Origin: Achromobacter xylosoxidans A8 | GTDB lineage: Bacteria > Pseudomonadota > Gammaproteobacteria > Burkholderiales > Burkholderiaceae_B | Length of the DNA stretch: 64,000 nucleotides | Direction: 5' to 3' | NCBI RefSeq assembly: GCF_000165835.1 | Contig: NC_014640.1 | Coordinates: 1,860,001 to 1,924,000 of the forward strand | Part shown: piece by piece, positions 10,570 through 18,816 of the stretch | How the letters are laid out: every line of letters starts with the position of its first letter | Position numbering within the stretch: position 1 is the stretch's first letter | Program-made: the position numbers and the translations under genes | The notes under the pieces: model-generated | Seen by the model: the letters and a program-made list of their open reading frames with translations, nothing else | The model's database searches: none | Told to the model about the DNA's origin: nothing

Positions 10570-11301
10570 ATGTCTGATTCCTCGTCTTCCCCGCGGCCCC
10601 GGCGGCCGCTGGCGCGTCCCGGCTTCGACCCGGCGACGCAACCCTGGGTGGTGGCCAACGAGTCCCTGCCGGCCGTGCCCAGCCGTCTGCTGACCCCCGA
10701 TTCGCTGCGGGGCACGCTCAGCCAGCCGTCCACCTGGACGCTGGAGCTTTCGCGCGACACCGACCTGCGCTATCCCGGCCGCGAAGGCGTGCCCGTGCCG
10801 GCGGCGGTGCTGATCCCTCTGGTGACGCGCGACAACGGCGTGCACATCATGTTGACGCAGCGCGCCGCCCACCTGCACGACCATGCGGGCCAGATCAGCT
10901 TTCCGGGCGGGCGCATCGAAACCAGCGACTCCACGCCGGAGGCCGCTGCCTTGCGCGAAGCGCAGGAAGAAACCGGGCTGCCAGGCAATCACGTGGAAGT
11001 GCTGGGCAGCATGCCGCCGTACCTGACGGCGACGGGTTTTTCCATCATTCCGGTGGTGTCGCTGGTGCGCCCGGGCTTCGACCTGGCGCCGGACGCGTTC
11101 GAGGTGGCCGAGGTGTTCGAGGTGCCGCTGTCGTTCCTGATGGATCCGGCCAACCACCGGCTGTACGAAGCCCGCCTGGATGACGGCCGGGTGCGCCAGT
11201 ATTACGGCATGCCCTACGGCAAGTATTTCATCTGGGGCGCGACCGCCGGCATGCTGCGCAACCTCTATCACTTGCTGCGCCACGGCTTCACGCCGCGCTG
11301 A
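10570..11301 (+). CDS. Nudix hydrolase, CoA pyrophosphatase (NudL) type
   Basis: 243 residues. The Nudix box is GGRIETSDSTPEAAALREAQ followed by EETGL. It is preceded by LTQRAAHLHDHAGQISFPGG, the UPF0035 signature of CoA pyrophosphatases that split CoA to 3',5'-ADP and 4'-phosphopantetheine. The ATG at 10570 is preferred over an in-frame TTG at 10558, because the TTG lies in the thymine tract of the rplS terminator. Being so close to that terminator, it either relies on readthrough or has a weak promoter of its own. Substrate is inferred from the family. Confidence 0.85.
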   Translation: MSDSSSSPRPRRPLARPGFDPATQPWVVANESLPAVPSRLLTPDSLRGTLSQPSTWTLELSRDTDLRYPGREGVPVPAAVLIPLVTRDNGVHIMLTQRAAHLHDHAGQISFPGGRIETSDSTPEAAALREAQEETGLPGNHVEVLGSMPPYLTATGFSIIPVVSLVRPGFDLAPDAFEVAEVFEVPLSFLMDPANHRLYEARLDDGRVRQYYGMPYGKYFIWGATAGMLRNLYHLLRHGFTPR

Positions 11302-11320
11302 TCCTGTCTGGCGCGTTTCG

Positions 11321-11363
11321 CCGCAATGAATACGGCCCCGTTCAGGGGCCGTATTCATTGCGG
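11321..11363. terminator. Perfect 19-bp inverted repeat between convergent genes
   Basis: Arms at 11321-11339 and 11345-11363 are exact reverse complements around a 5-base loop (GTTCA). The hairpin sits 19 bases after the Nudix stop and 52 bases beyond the rsgA stop. Neither strand has a thymine run after it, so it may act as a bidirectional transcript-end stabiliser instead of a classical terminator. Confidence 0.6.
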
Positions 11364-11415
11364 GACCGCAGCCAGGACCCGGCCCCGCGTCGCACGCCTT
11401 TACGGAACAGTGCGC

Positions 11416-12330
11416 CTAGTAGCGCTGTTGCCCAGCCAGGTTCTCTTCCAGGATGCGCTGGTACAAGGCGTAGCGGGCCGGATCGATCGCGCCCGCCTGC
11501 AGGGCCGCGACCACGCCGCAGCCGGGCTCCTGCCGGTGGGTGCAGTTGTAGAAACGGCACTGCTCGATGGGCTGGGTGAACTCCGGGAAGCCGCGGATGA
11601 TGTCTTCGCGGCTGAGGTGCTGCAGGCCGAAGGCCTGGAAGCCCGGAGAATCGATCAGGTCGCCGCCGGGCGCGGGCAGATGGTAGAGCCGCGTGCTGGT
11701 GGTGGTGTGCTTGCCCATGTCCAGCGCGGTGGAGTGCTCGCGGGTCGGGGCGGCAGCGTCCGGCACCAGGGCATTGAGCAAGGTGGACTTGCCCATGCCG
11801 CTCTGGCCCAGCAGCAGGCTGGTGTGTCCGGCCAGGCGCGGCGCAAGCAGGGTGTGCACCTTCTCGGGTTCCCGCGCGCTGAGTTCGATCACGTCCACGC
11901 CCAGCGCCGCGATCGGCGCCAGCCGGGCGCGCGCCGCGGGCAGTTCGTCCGCCAGGTCGGTCTTGTTCAGGATGATGATGGGTGCGATGTCCGCGCTCCA
12001 GGCGCCCGCCAGGGCGCGCCCAGTCAGGTCGTCGGAAAACGTGGGCTGCACGGCGACCACGATCAACAACTGGTCGACGTTGGACGCGAACTGCTTGGAA
12101 CGCATTTCGTCCGATCGATACAGCAGATTGCGCCGCGGCAGGATGGCGTCGATGGCGCCTTCGTCCTTGCCCTGCGGCGTGATGCGCACGCGGTCGCCCA
12201 CGGCGGCGCCTGCCTTCTTGCCGCGGGGGAAGCACTTGCGCAACGTGCCGTCGGCCAGCTCCACGGTGTAGTGGCGCCCGTGGGCGGCGATGATGCGGCC
12301 TTCGTTGGACCCGGCTTCCGGCGCGGTCAT
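11416..12330 (-). CDS. rsgA: Ribosome small subunit biogenesis GTPase RsgA
   Basis: 304-residue circularly permuted GTPase that assists late 30S maturation. The motif order is G4 (NKTD), then G1 (GQSGMGKST), then G3 (DSPG), as in YjeQ/RsgA. An N-terminal OB-type domain precedes it. The C-terminal zinc site includes CRFYNCTHRQEPGCGV. The start overlaps the stop of the upstream M48 protease gene by four bases, so the two are translated as a pair. Confidence 0.95.
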   Translation of the reverse strand: MTAPEAGSNEGRIIAAHGRHYTVELADGTLRKCFPRGKKAGAAVGDRVRITPQGKDEGAIDAILPRRNLLYRSDEMRSKQFASNVDQLLIVVAVQPTFSDDLTGRALAGAWSADIAPIIILNKTDLADELPAARARLAPIAALGVDVIELSAREPEKVHTLLAPRLAGHTSLLLGQSGMGKSTLLNALVPDAAAPTREHSTALDMGKHTTTSTRLYHLPAPGGDLIDSPGFQAFGLQHLSREDIIRGFPEFTQPIEQCRFYNCTHRQEPGCGVVAALQAGAIDPARYALYQRILEENLAGQQRY

Positions 12331-13577
12331 GCGGTGGCCGCCGTCAGGTGGCGGATGCGCACGGCGGCGGGCGGATGGCTGTCGTAGAAGGCGGAATGCA
12401 CGGGGTCGGGAGTCAAGGTGGCGGCGTTGTCGTCGTAGAGTTTGACCAGCGCGGATACCAGGCGTTCCGGCGAGCTCTGTTCGGCCGCATAGCGGTCCGC
12501 TTCGAACTCGTCGCGGCGCGAATACCAGCTGGCCACGGGCGTGAGCATGAAAGTGAAGACGGGGATGACCAGGAAGAACAGCAGCAGCGCCATGGCGTCG
12601 TTGCGTCCGCCCAGCTGCGGCATGACGCCCAGCCCCACATAGAACCAGGGCTGCTGCGAGATCCAGCCCAGGATGGCGAAGAATGCCAGCGCGGCGGCAA
12701 AGCTGAAGACGATGCGCTTGACGATGTGGCGCTTGGCGAAGTGGCCGAGTTCGTGCGCCAGCACGGCTTCGATCTCGTCGCCATTCAGGCGCGCCAGCAG
12801 GGTGTCGAAGAACACGATGCGGCGAGAGCGGCCGAAGCCGGTGAAATAGGCATTGCCGTGGGCTGAACGGCGCGAGCCGTCCATCACGAACAGGCCGTTG
12901 AGCGCAAAGCCGCAGCGCTGCGCCAGGCGCTGGATGCGTCCGGCCAGCTCCGGGTCGGACAGCGGCGTGAACTTATTGAAGAGCGGGGCGATGAACATCG
13001 GGTAGACGATCAGCAGCGCCAGGTTGAACGCCGTCCACAGCGCCCAGGCCCAAACCCACCAGTAGGCGCCCGCGCTGCCCATCAGCCAGAGCACGGCGGC
13101 CGCCAGCGGCAGGCCCAGCACCGCCGCCACCAGCAGGCCCTTGAACGCATCGGCGGCGAACAGGCCGGGCGTCATGCGGTTGAAGCCGAAGCGCGCCTCC
13201 AGCTTGAACTGCCGCCACAGCGTGAAGGGCAGGCCCAGCACGCCCAGCAGCAGCGCCACCACCACCAGCAGCAGCATCTGCCGCAGGAAGTCGTTGCTGG
13301 TAAGCTGGGCCACCATCAGGTCGATGAACTGCAGTCCGCCCATCAGGGTCAGGACCACCAGCAGGATGGCGTCATAGGTGCGTTCCAGCATGCCCAGCTT
13401 GACCCGCGCCACCGTGTAGTCCGCCGCGCGCTGGTGGCTGGCCAGCCCGATGCGGTGAGAAAATTCGGACGGCACCTGGTCGCGGTTGCGCGCGACGTGG
13501 CGGATCTGGCGGCTAGCCAGCCACAGGCGCACGGCAATATCGGTCAGCAAAAAGGCAACGAACAGCAGTGTGAACAT
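12327..13577 (-). CDS. M48 family (Ste24-type) membrane metalloprotease
   Basis: 416 residues with several membrane helices and the zinc site HELGHF followed downstream by EFEADRYAAEQ, the M48 third ligand region. Length and helix layout match CAAX-prenyl-protease-like Ste24 enzymes, not the shorter HtpX. In bacteria, members cleave membrane or lipoprotein substrates. The ATG at 13577 starts directly in the first membrane helix (MFTLLFVAFLLTDI). The open frame runs another 44 codons upstream, but these would overlap the orn promoter. The gene overlaps rsgA by four bases. Confidence 0.88.
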   Translation of the reverse strand: MFTLLFVAFLLTDIAVRLWLASRQIRHVARNRDQVPSEFSHRIGLASHQRAADYTVARVKLGMLERTYDAILLVVLTLMGGLQFIDLMVAQLTSNDFLRQMLLLVVVALLLGVLGLPFTLWRQFKLEARFGFNRMTPGLFAADAFKGLLVAAVLGLPLAAAVLWLMGSAGAYWWVWAWALWTAFNLALLIVYPMFIAPLFNKFTPLSDPELAGRIQRLAQRCGFALNGLFVMDGSRRSAHGNAYFTGFGRSRRIVFFDTLLARLNGDEIEAVLAHELGHFAKRHIVKRIVFSFAAALAFFAILGWISQQPWFYVGLGVMPQLGGRNDAMALLLFFLVIPVFTFMLTPVASWYSRRDEFEADRYAAEQSSPERLVSALVKLYDDNAATLTPDPVHSAFYDSHPPAAVRIRHLTAATA

Positions 13578-13714
13578 GGGCGATGCGGCTTGCTCAAATA
13601 GGTATGTGCGAAAATCGCGTGTTTTTACCGCCAGGCGGTCCCAAGGTAAGAAGCGCCCCATTGGGGCAGCATGCCGAAGGCGCCGCGTGGGGGTATTCCT
13701 TATAGGCAAATTAT

Positions 13715-14260
13715 ATGGCTGTGAATGAAAACCGCCTGGTCTGGCTGGACATGGAAATGACCGGCCTGGATCCCGAGAAAGAACGCATCATCGAAGTGGC
13801 CGTTGTGGTGACCGAGCCTGACCTGACGGTCGTGGCCGAAGGCCCCGTGCTGGTGGTGCACCAGCCCGACAGCCTGCTCGACGCCATGGACAGTTGGAAC
13901 AAGTCCACCCACGGCAAGAGCGGCCTGATCGACAAGGTCAAGGCGTCCACGATTTCCGAGTCCGAGGCCGAGGATACGCTGTTGGCGTTTCTGGCGCAGC
14001 ACGTGCCGGCGGGCAAGTCGCCGCTTTGCGGCAACACCATCAGCCAGGACCGCCGCTTCATGTTTGCTTACATGCCGCGCCTGGAGCAGTTCTTCCATTA
14101 CCGCAACCTGGACGTGAGCACGCTGAAGGAACTGGCGCGCCGCTGGGCGCCGGCCGTGTACAAGGGCTTCGAGAAGAAGAGCCGCCACGAAGCGCTGGCC
14201 GACATCTACGAATCGATCGACGAGCTCAAGTACTACCGCGAACACTTCCTGAAGGTGTAA
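13715..14260 (+). CDS. orn: Oligoribonuclease
   Basis: 181-residue DEDDh 3'-5' exonuclease that clears RNA fragments of two to five nucleotides, including pGpG from c-di-GMP. First motif [17 protein letters not shown], second [12 protein letters not shown], and third with [16 protein letters not shown]. The length equals the family norm. It is divergent from the M48 gene, and a sigma-54 activator gene follows after 13 bases. Confidence 0.96.
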   Translation: MAVNENRLVWLDMEMTGLDPEKERIIEVAVVVTEPDLTVVAEGPVLVVHQPDSLLDAMDSWNKSTHGKSGLIDKVKASTISESEAEDTLLAFLAQHVPAGKSPLCGNTISQDRRFMFAYMPRLEQFFHYRNLDVSTLKELARRWAPAVYKGFEKKSRHEALADIYESIDELKYYREHFLKV

Positions 14261-14273
14261 GCGGCCACTGTCC

Positions 14274-15248
14274 ATGCCCGCCGCCCCGTCCGCCTGCGAG
14301 CCGCTCATCGGGGATCACCCGTCGATGGCGGCCCTGCGCGATCTGGTCGGCCGGGTCGCGCGCAGCAAGGCCAGCATCGTCCTCATCTACGGCGAGACCG
14401 GTACCGGCAAGGGGCTGGTCGCCCGCAACCTGCATGCGCAGTCGGCACGCGCGGCCAAGGGCTATACCGAGATCAACTGCGCCGCCATTCCGGGCAATCT
14501 GCTCGAATCCGAACTGTTCGGTCATGAGCGCGGCGCGTTCACAGGGGCGGTGGCGCGCAAGACCGGGCTGCTGGAAGCCGCCAACGGCGGCAGCGTGTTC
14601 CTGGATGAGATCCGCGAGCTGGACCCGGTCATGCAGGCCAAGATCTTGACGCTGCTGGACAGCCGGCGCTTCCGGCGCATCGGTTCAGTCCAGGAAGTTT
14701 CGGTCGACGCCCGCTTCATTGCCGCCACCAACAAGATCCTGCTGGGGGAAGTGCAGGCCGGGCGCTTTCGCGACGACCTGTATTACCGCCTGCAGGTGGT
14801 GTCGATCAACCTGCCGCCGCTGCGCGAGCGGGGCGACGACGTCATCGTGCTGGCGCACCGCTTCCTGGAGCGCTACAACGCCACCCACGGTAGCCGCTTC
14901 AGCGTCATCGATCCCGAGGTGCGGCGCATTTTCCAGGCCTATGCCTGGCCGGGCAATGTGCGTGAACTCAGCAATCTGCTGGAGCGGATCTGCATCCTGG
15001 AGGACGGCGACACGGTGCTGGCGCGGCATCTGCCACAACGCATTCTGCGCGAAGCGGCCAAGCCCGCGCCCGCGGCCTCGCCTGCCGCTGCGGGCAGCTA
15101 TGCCGAGCAATCCGCGCAGTTCCAGCGCGGCCTGATCCGCTCGGCCTTGCAGGCCCATGGCGGCAATCTGGGGCGCGCCGCCGAGTCCCTGGGACTCACG
15201 CGGCACGCTCTGCGCCACCAGATGCTCAAGCTGGGGCTGGACGGCTGA
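14274..15248 (+). CDS. Sigma-54-dependent transcriptional activator, no sensor domain
   Basis: 324 residues. The AAA+ domain begins almost at residue 10: Walker A GETGTGKG at 40-47, the sigma-54-contacting GAFTGA at 87-92, Walker B FLDEI at 109-113 and the arginine-finger region after YYRLQVVSINLPPLRERGDD. A Fis-type helix-turn-helix fills about residues 280-322. There is no receiver, GAF, PAS or V4R domain, as in PspF, so control must come from a partner or from expression level. It ends 4 bases from a convergent operon whose upstream region has a near-perfect sigma-54 promoter; that operon is its likely target (inference). Confidence 0.92.
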   Translation: MPAAPSACEPLIGDHPSMAALRDLVGRVARSKASIVLIYGETGTGKGLVARNLHAQSARAAKGYTEINCAAIPGNLLESELFGHERGAFTGAVARKTGLLEAANGGSVFLDEIRELDPVMQAKILTLLDSRRFRRIGSVQEVSVDARFIAATNKILLGEVQAGRFRDDLYYRLQVVSINLPPLRERGDDVIVLAHRFLERYNATHGSRFSVIDPEVRRIFQAYAWPGNVRELSNLLERICILEDGDTVLARHLPQRILREAAKPAPAASPAAAGSYAEQSAQFQRGLIRSALQAHGGNLGRAAESLGLTRHALRHQMLKLGLDG

Positions 15249-15252
15249 AGCG

Positions 15253-16215
15253 CTATTCCGCGCTGATGTTGTGCTTGCGCGCGATGCCCTGCCACATCGC
15301 AAGCTCGTCGCGCACGCGTGTGCCGAACTCGGCGCTGTCCATGCGGGAAGGCACGGTGCCGTCCAGATCGAGCAATGCCTTCATTTCCGGCGAAGCCGAG
15401 ATCTCGACGAGCGCGGCGTTGAGCTTGTCGATATAGGGCTGCGGCGTGCCCGCGGGCGCGAACACGCCGACCCAGATCTGCACCGAATATCCCGGCAAGG
15501 CCTGGGCGGCCGGCGGCAGATCGGGGAAGGCCGGGGAGGGCGCCTGCGCCGTGGTGGCCAGCAGCTTGACCTTCTTGCCCTGCACCACGGGGGCCAGCGT
15601 GCTGTAGTTGGACAGCATGACGTGGATCAGGCCGCCCGCCAGGTCGGAGGCGGCGTTGGCCGCGCCCTTGTAGGGCACGTGGGTCATGTCCGTGCCGGCG
15701 GCGTCGTCCAGCATGACCGTGGCCAGATGCGCCAGCGAGCCGACGCCGGCGCTGCCGTAGTTCAGGGCGCCCGGCTTGCCGCGCGCCGCCTCCAGCAGCT
15801 GTTTCAAGGAGTTGTAGGGCGTTTGCGCCGAGGCCGCGATGACCAGCGGCCCCTGTCCTATCATCGCCACCGGCGCGAACTGCTTCAGCGGATCATAGGG
15901 CAGGTGCGGCTGGGTGGCGGCGGTGGTCAGGAAGGTCGACGAGGTCAAGAGCAGCACCGAGCCGTCCTTGGCCGAACGGGCCACGTACTCGGAGCCGATC
16001 GCGCCGGCCGCGCCGCCGCGGTTTTCCACGATGACCGTGTTGCCGAGGCGGGCCGCGAGCTGCGGCGCGATGGCGCGGGCGATCGCGTCATTGCTGGCGC
16101 CGGCGGTGAATGGCACCACGATCTTGACCTGCTTGGGCACTTCCGTCTGGGCCGCTGCCGCGCCGGCCAGCAGGGACGCGGCCAGGAACAACGTTGTTTG
16201 CATGAGCGCTTTCAT
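15253..16215 (-). CDS. Tripartite tricarboxylate transporter (Bug/TctC) binding protein
   Basis: 320 residues. The N terminus has a clear signal peptide (hydrophobic stretch about residues 5-20 ending AAAQ). It is followed by the Bug family opening KIVVPFTAGASNDAIARAIAPQLAARLG and the ENRGGAAGAIGSEYVA block. It binds a small organic acid in the periplasm, but the ligand cannot be read. It is the last gene of the AtuA-DUF4387-Bug run, 59 bases after the DUF4387 gene. No TctA/TctB membrane genes are adjacent, common for orphan Bug proteins. Confidence 0.9.
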   Translation of the reverse strand: MKALMQTTLFLAASLLAGAAAAQTEVPKQVKIVVPFTAGASNDAIARAIAPQLAARLGNTVIVENRGGAAGAIGSEYVARSAKDGSVLLLTSSTFLTTAATQPHLPYDPLKQFAPVAMIGQGPLVIAASAQTPYNSLKQLLEAARGKPGALNYGSAGVGSLAHLATVMLDDAAGTDMTHVPYKGAANAASDLAGGLIHVMLSNYSTLAPVVQGKKVKLLATTAQAPSPAFPDLPPAAQALPGYSVQIWVGVFAPAGTPQPYIDKLNAALVEISASPEMKALLDLDGTVPSRMDSAEFGTRVRDELAMWQGIARKHNISAE

Positions 16216-16274
16216 GATCGATTCTCTGGGAGAGCGAGGGTTGGAGCGGGCGCCGGATGCGGCGCCCGCGGCGT

Positions 16275-16601
16275 TCAGTCCGGCATGGGGACGGCGACGT
16301 CCAGCAGCGGCGCGTACTGCTGCGCGCCGAAGATGTCGCCGTCGCCCGCGGAGCCGCTGGGAGCCAGCCGGTAGATCGTGAACTTGATGGCCAGGCCGGG
16401 ATCGTAATGCACGAAGTCCGAGATGCGGCTGTCGTCGATGCGGTAGAGAGCCGCCATGCTGGCGCGCGTCAACGCGCCGGAGCGCTTGACCGCCTCGTAG
16501 GTCGCGGGCTCGCGGAAGATGATGTCGAAAGTGATCTTGTTCACGCCCGCGTTCTTGCTGCGGATGGTCTTGGCCAGGGTGCTGAGTTTCTGGGTGCTCA
16601 T
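16275..16601 (-). CDS. DUF4387 domain protein
   Basis: 108-residue protein matching the DUF4387 family by its overall pattern (early SKNAGVNKITFDIIF, later FTIYRLAPSGSAGDGDIFGAQQYAPL). No catalytic function is established. DUF4387 genes usually sit beside or are fused to AtuA-type proteins. Here the gene lies 12 bases after the AtuA-family gene, pointing to a shared enzyme or complex. Confidence 0.88.
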   Translation of the reverse strand: MSTQKLSTLAKTIRSKNAGVNKITFDIIFREPATYEAVKRSGALTRASMAALYRIDDSRISDFVHYDPGLAIKFTIYRLAPSGSAGDGDIFGAQQYAPLLDVAVPMPD

Positions 16602-16613
16602 GATCTTGCCGGC

Positions 16614-17975
16614 TCAGGCGCCAGCCTCGGTGAGGTGGGTCGGGAAGAGTTCGCCGGCATCGGCCACCGGTAAGGTGTGGTTCAGGGTCCAGCGGTAGGC
16701 GGCGCTGGTGCGCACCACCTCGTCCAGCGGGAACGACACGGAGCCGGCCGTGCCCTTCACGTCGGGCAGTCGGGCGTAGAACATCTGGCGCAAGCCCGTG
16801 AGCGTCAGTTCCTCGGCCATTTCGGCGGTCGGGGCCACGCCCTGGACCATGACGCAGAGCTCATGGCCGGGCTGGTCGCGCAGCGGTTCCAGGTCGCCCA
16901 TGACGCCGTCGCGTCCGTAGACCTTGTAATGCAGTTCATAGCCCGAGTCGCCGAAGCGTTCGCGCACCTTGTCGCGCGCCCAGGCGATGACGCGGTCGAC
17001 GTTGGCGATGGTGTAGGGATCGCGGATGCCGCAAAGTCCCATGTAGCGCTCGCCGACCTTGCCGGATCCTTCCAGCTTCACGCGCACCTGGGCGGCGGGC
17101 TCGAAGCGCGAACCCGTGATGCGGGTGGTTTTTTCGCTCAACTGCTCGTAGCGGCATTCGGCCATGTCCAGCCGGCCGCCGGCGAAGAGTTCCTCATAGG
17201 GGTTGGAGCGTTCGTACATGGCGTGGCCCGCGACCGAGGCGATGGTGCAGCGCTGGTCGGGGTGCATGGCGGTGACGCGCACGTCCTCGGCCGAGATCTC
17301 GCCCATCACGGTTTCCTTGCCGCCATAGGGTTCGGCGCAGAAGGAGGCGCATTCCAGCACCTTGCCCAGGTAATAGGCGCGGTCGGCGTCGTAGCCCTGG
17401 TGCAGGGCCGGAGCGGCGAACACGGCGGCGTCCGAGCTGCGCCCGCCGATGACCACGTCCGCGCCGGCTTCGAGCAGCTTGATATAGGGGTGCACGCCGG
17501 CCACCGCCACGATGCGGTCGCTGGCGTCGAGTTCGGCCTCGGTCAGGTCGGCGTAGCCGTCCAGGCCCGCCACTTGCTGGCCGTCGCGCAGGGCGCGGCG
17601 CACGCGTTCTTTGTCGACTTCCGAATAGAAATAGCCGACCTTGAACGGCGCCAGCTTATGTTCCGCGGCAATTTCCTTGATCAGGCGCACGTACAGGTCG
17701 ACGCGGCTGTTGGAGCCGGTATCGCCGGCCGACCCGATGACCATGGGCACGCCCAGCTTGCGCGCGGCCAGCAGCATCTGCTCCAGGTCGTGGCGCTGCC
17801 AGGCTTGCGGGCTGGTGGAGGTATCGGAGCCCAGCGGCACCGGACCCACGTCGTCGCTGCCCGAATCGGCGGCGATGCAGTCCGGCCCGGCGGCCACGCC
17901 GAGCTGGAAGCTCTCGGTGCGCAAGGGGGCGAATCCTAAGTGCCCATTCGGGCAGATGATGCTCATGGAACGCAT
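16614..17975 (-). CDS. AtuA family (DUF1446) protein
   Basis: 453 residues of the acyclic-terpene-utilization AtuA/DUF1446 family. Recognisable parts are the N-terminal CPNGHLGFAP and the ADSGSDDVGP block. Further on are MVIGSAGDTGSNSRVDLYV and VIGGRSSDAAVFAAPAL. AtuA is linked to citronellol/geraniol breakdown in Pseudomonas, but its reaction is unclear, and neighbouring DUF4387/Bug genes here suggest an organic-acid substrate instead. Start ATG 17975 has GAAGAGA about 9 bases upstream; ATG 17966 is an alternative. It is the first gene of the operon under the sigma-54 promoter. Confidence 0.88.
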   Translation of the reverse strand: MRSMSIICPNGHLGFAPLRTESFQLGVAAGPDCIAADSGSDDVGPVPLGSDTSTSPQAWQRHDLEQMLLAARKLGVPMVIGSAGDTGSNSRVDLYVRLIKEIAAEHKLAPFKVGYFYSEVDKERVRRALRDGQQVAGLDGYADLTEAELDASDRIVAVAGVHPYIKLLEAGADVVIGGRSSDAAVFAAPALHQGYDADRAYYLGKVLECASFCAEPYGGKETVMGEISAEDVRVTAMHPDQRCTIASVAGHAMYERSNPYEELFAGGRLDMAECRYEQLSEKTTRITGSRFEPAAQVRVKLEGSGKVGERYMGLCGIRDPYTIANVDRVIAWARDKVRERFGDSGYELHYKVYGRDGVMGDLEPLRDQPGHELCVMVQGVAPTAEMAEELTLTGLRQMFYARLPDVKGTAGSVSFPLDEVVRTSAAYRWTLNHTLPVADAGELFPTHLTEAGA

Positions 17976-18032
17976 GGGTGTAGTCTCTTCAGTTGAGTCG
18001 TCCGGTCTCGCTCGTACCGGCCATGACTACAA

Positions 18033-18048
18033 CGCAAGATGCGTGCCA
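18033..18048 (-). promoter_or_regulatory. Sigma-54 (RpoN) promoter of the AtuA operon
   Basis: Read on the minus strand this is TGGCACGcatcTTGCG, matching the -24/-12 consensus TGGCACG-N4-TTGCW at all but the last base. The essential GG and GC are exactly 10 bases apart. Transcription would start near 18021, leaving a leader of about 45 bases before the AtuA-family ATG at 17975. Confidence 0.85.
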
Positions 18049-18119
18049 GGTGGCGGGAACCGTAAACCCCGCGTATTTGCTGTGCACTTGGCGTGGCTTT
18101 CTCTGATTTGCGGGTAAAT

Positions 18120-18146
18120 TTTCACGCAGTGAGTGAATTTCACGCA
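18120..18146. promoter_or_regulatory. Clustered TTCAC/GTGAA repeats, candidate activator site
   Basis: TTTCACGCA occurs at 18120-18128 and again at 18138-18146 (18 bases apart). Between them GTGAA (18133-18137) pairs with TTCAC (18139-18143) around one base. The centre lies about 110 bases upstream of the predicted sigma-54 start, the usual distance for an enhancer-binding activator. It could instead be an operator for nnrE, which begins at 18168. Confidence 0.55.
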
Positions 18147-18167
18147 TAACCGATCCGACCCTGCACC

Positions 18168-18794
18168 ATGCCGCCTTCCCATTCCGTAGCCCAGATCCGC
18201 GACGCCGAACGCCAGACCCTGGCTACCGGCAGGCGCCTGATGCCCTTGGCCGGGGCGGCTGCGGCCCGTCATGTGGCGGCGCGGATCCGGCCGGGGGCGG
18301 TGGTGCTGGCGTTGGCAGGGCCAGGCAACAACGGCGGCGACGCGCTGGAAGCGGCGACCGGCCTGCGCGCAATGGGTCACGATGTGCGCGTGCTGTTGCC
18401 CTCGGGCGCGCAGGGCCTGCCCGCCGATGCCGCCCGCGCCTATGCCGGCTGGCAGGCGGCGGGTGGCGAAACCTGGTCCACGCTGGAGCCGGGTTTCGTG
18501 CCGGGATTGGTCATCGACGGCCTGTTCGGCATCGGCTTGAATCGCCCGCTGGGCGCCGACTGGCAGGCGCTGGTGGACACGGTCAACGCCTGGAACGTGC
18601 CCGTGTTGGCCCTGGACGTGCCCAGCGGTATCGACGCGGATAGCGGCGAGGCTCTCGGCCGCCCGATCCAGGCGCGCTGGACCCTGTCGTTCATCGGGCG
18701 GGCGAGGGGGCTGGAACGCCCAGGTCCGGGTCGCGATGCCTGCGGCATATCGGAAGTGGACACGCTGGGGGTGATCATGACCCCAGCGAACTGA
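18168..18794 (+). CDS. nnrE: NAD(P)H-hydrate epimerase (YjeF N-terminal domain)
   Basis: 208-residue stand-alone YjeF_N protein that epimerises damaged NADHX/NADPHX so the dehydratase can repair them. Visible motifs are [13 protein letters not shown] (nucleotide site) near residue 50, [14 protein letters not shown] near 117 and [14 protein letters not shown] near 145. The companion dehydratase domain (NnrD) is not fused and not adjacent. The ATG at 18168 starts [14 protein letters not shown], with the RDAE usual for the family. Confidence 0.88.
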   Translation: MPPSHSVAQIRDAERQTLATGRRLMPLAGAAAARHVAARIRPGAVVLALAGPGNNGGDALEAATGLRAMGHDVRVLLPSGAQGLPADAARAYAGWQAAGGETWSTLEPGFVPGLVIDGLFGIGLNRPLGADWQALVDTVNAWNVPVLALDVPSGIDADSGEALGRPIQARWTLSFIGRARGLERPGPGRDACGISEVDTLGVIMTPAN

Positions 18795-18816
18795 CCCGCC
18801 GTACCGGCTTGCGCGT

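Noticed and set aside
13578..13709. 44-codon N-terminal extension of the M48 protease
   Set aside because: It would overlap the orn promoter area and adds a basic non-membrane segment before the first helix; ATG 13577 fits the family.
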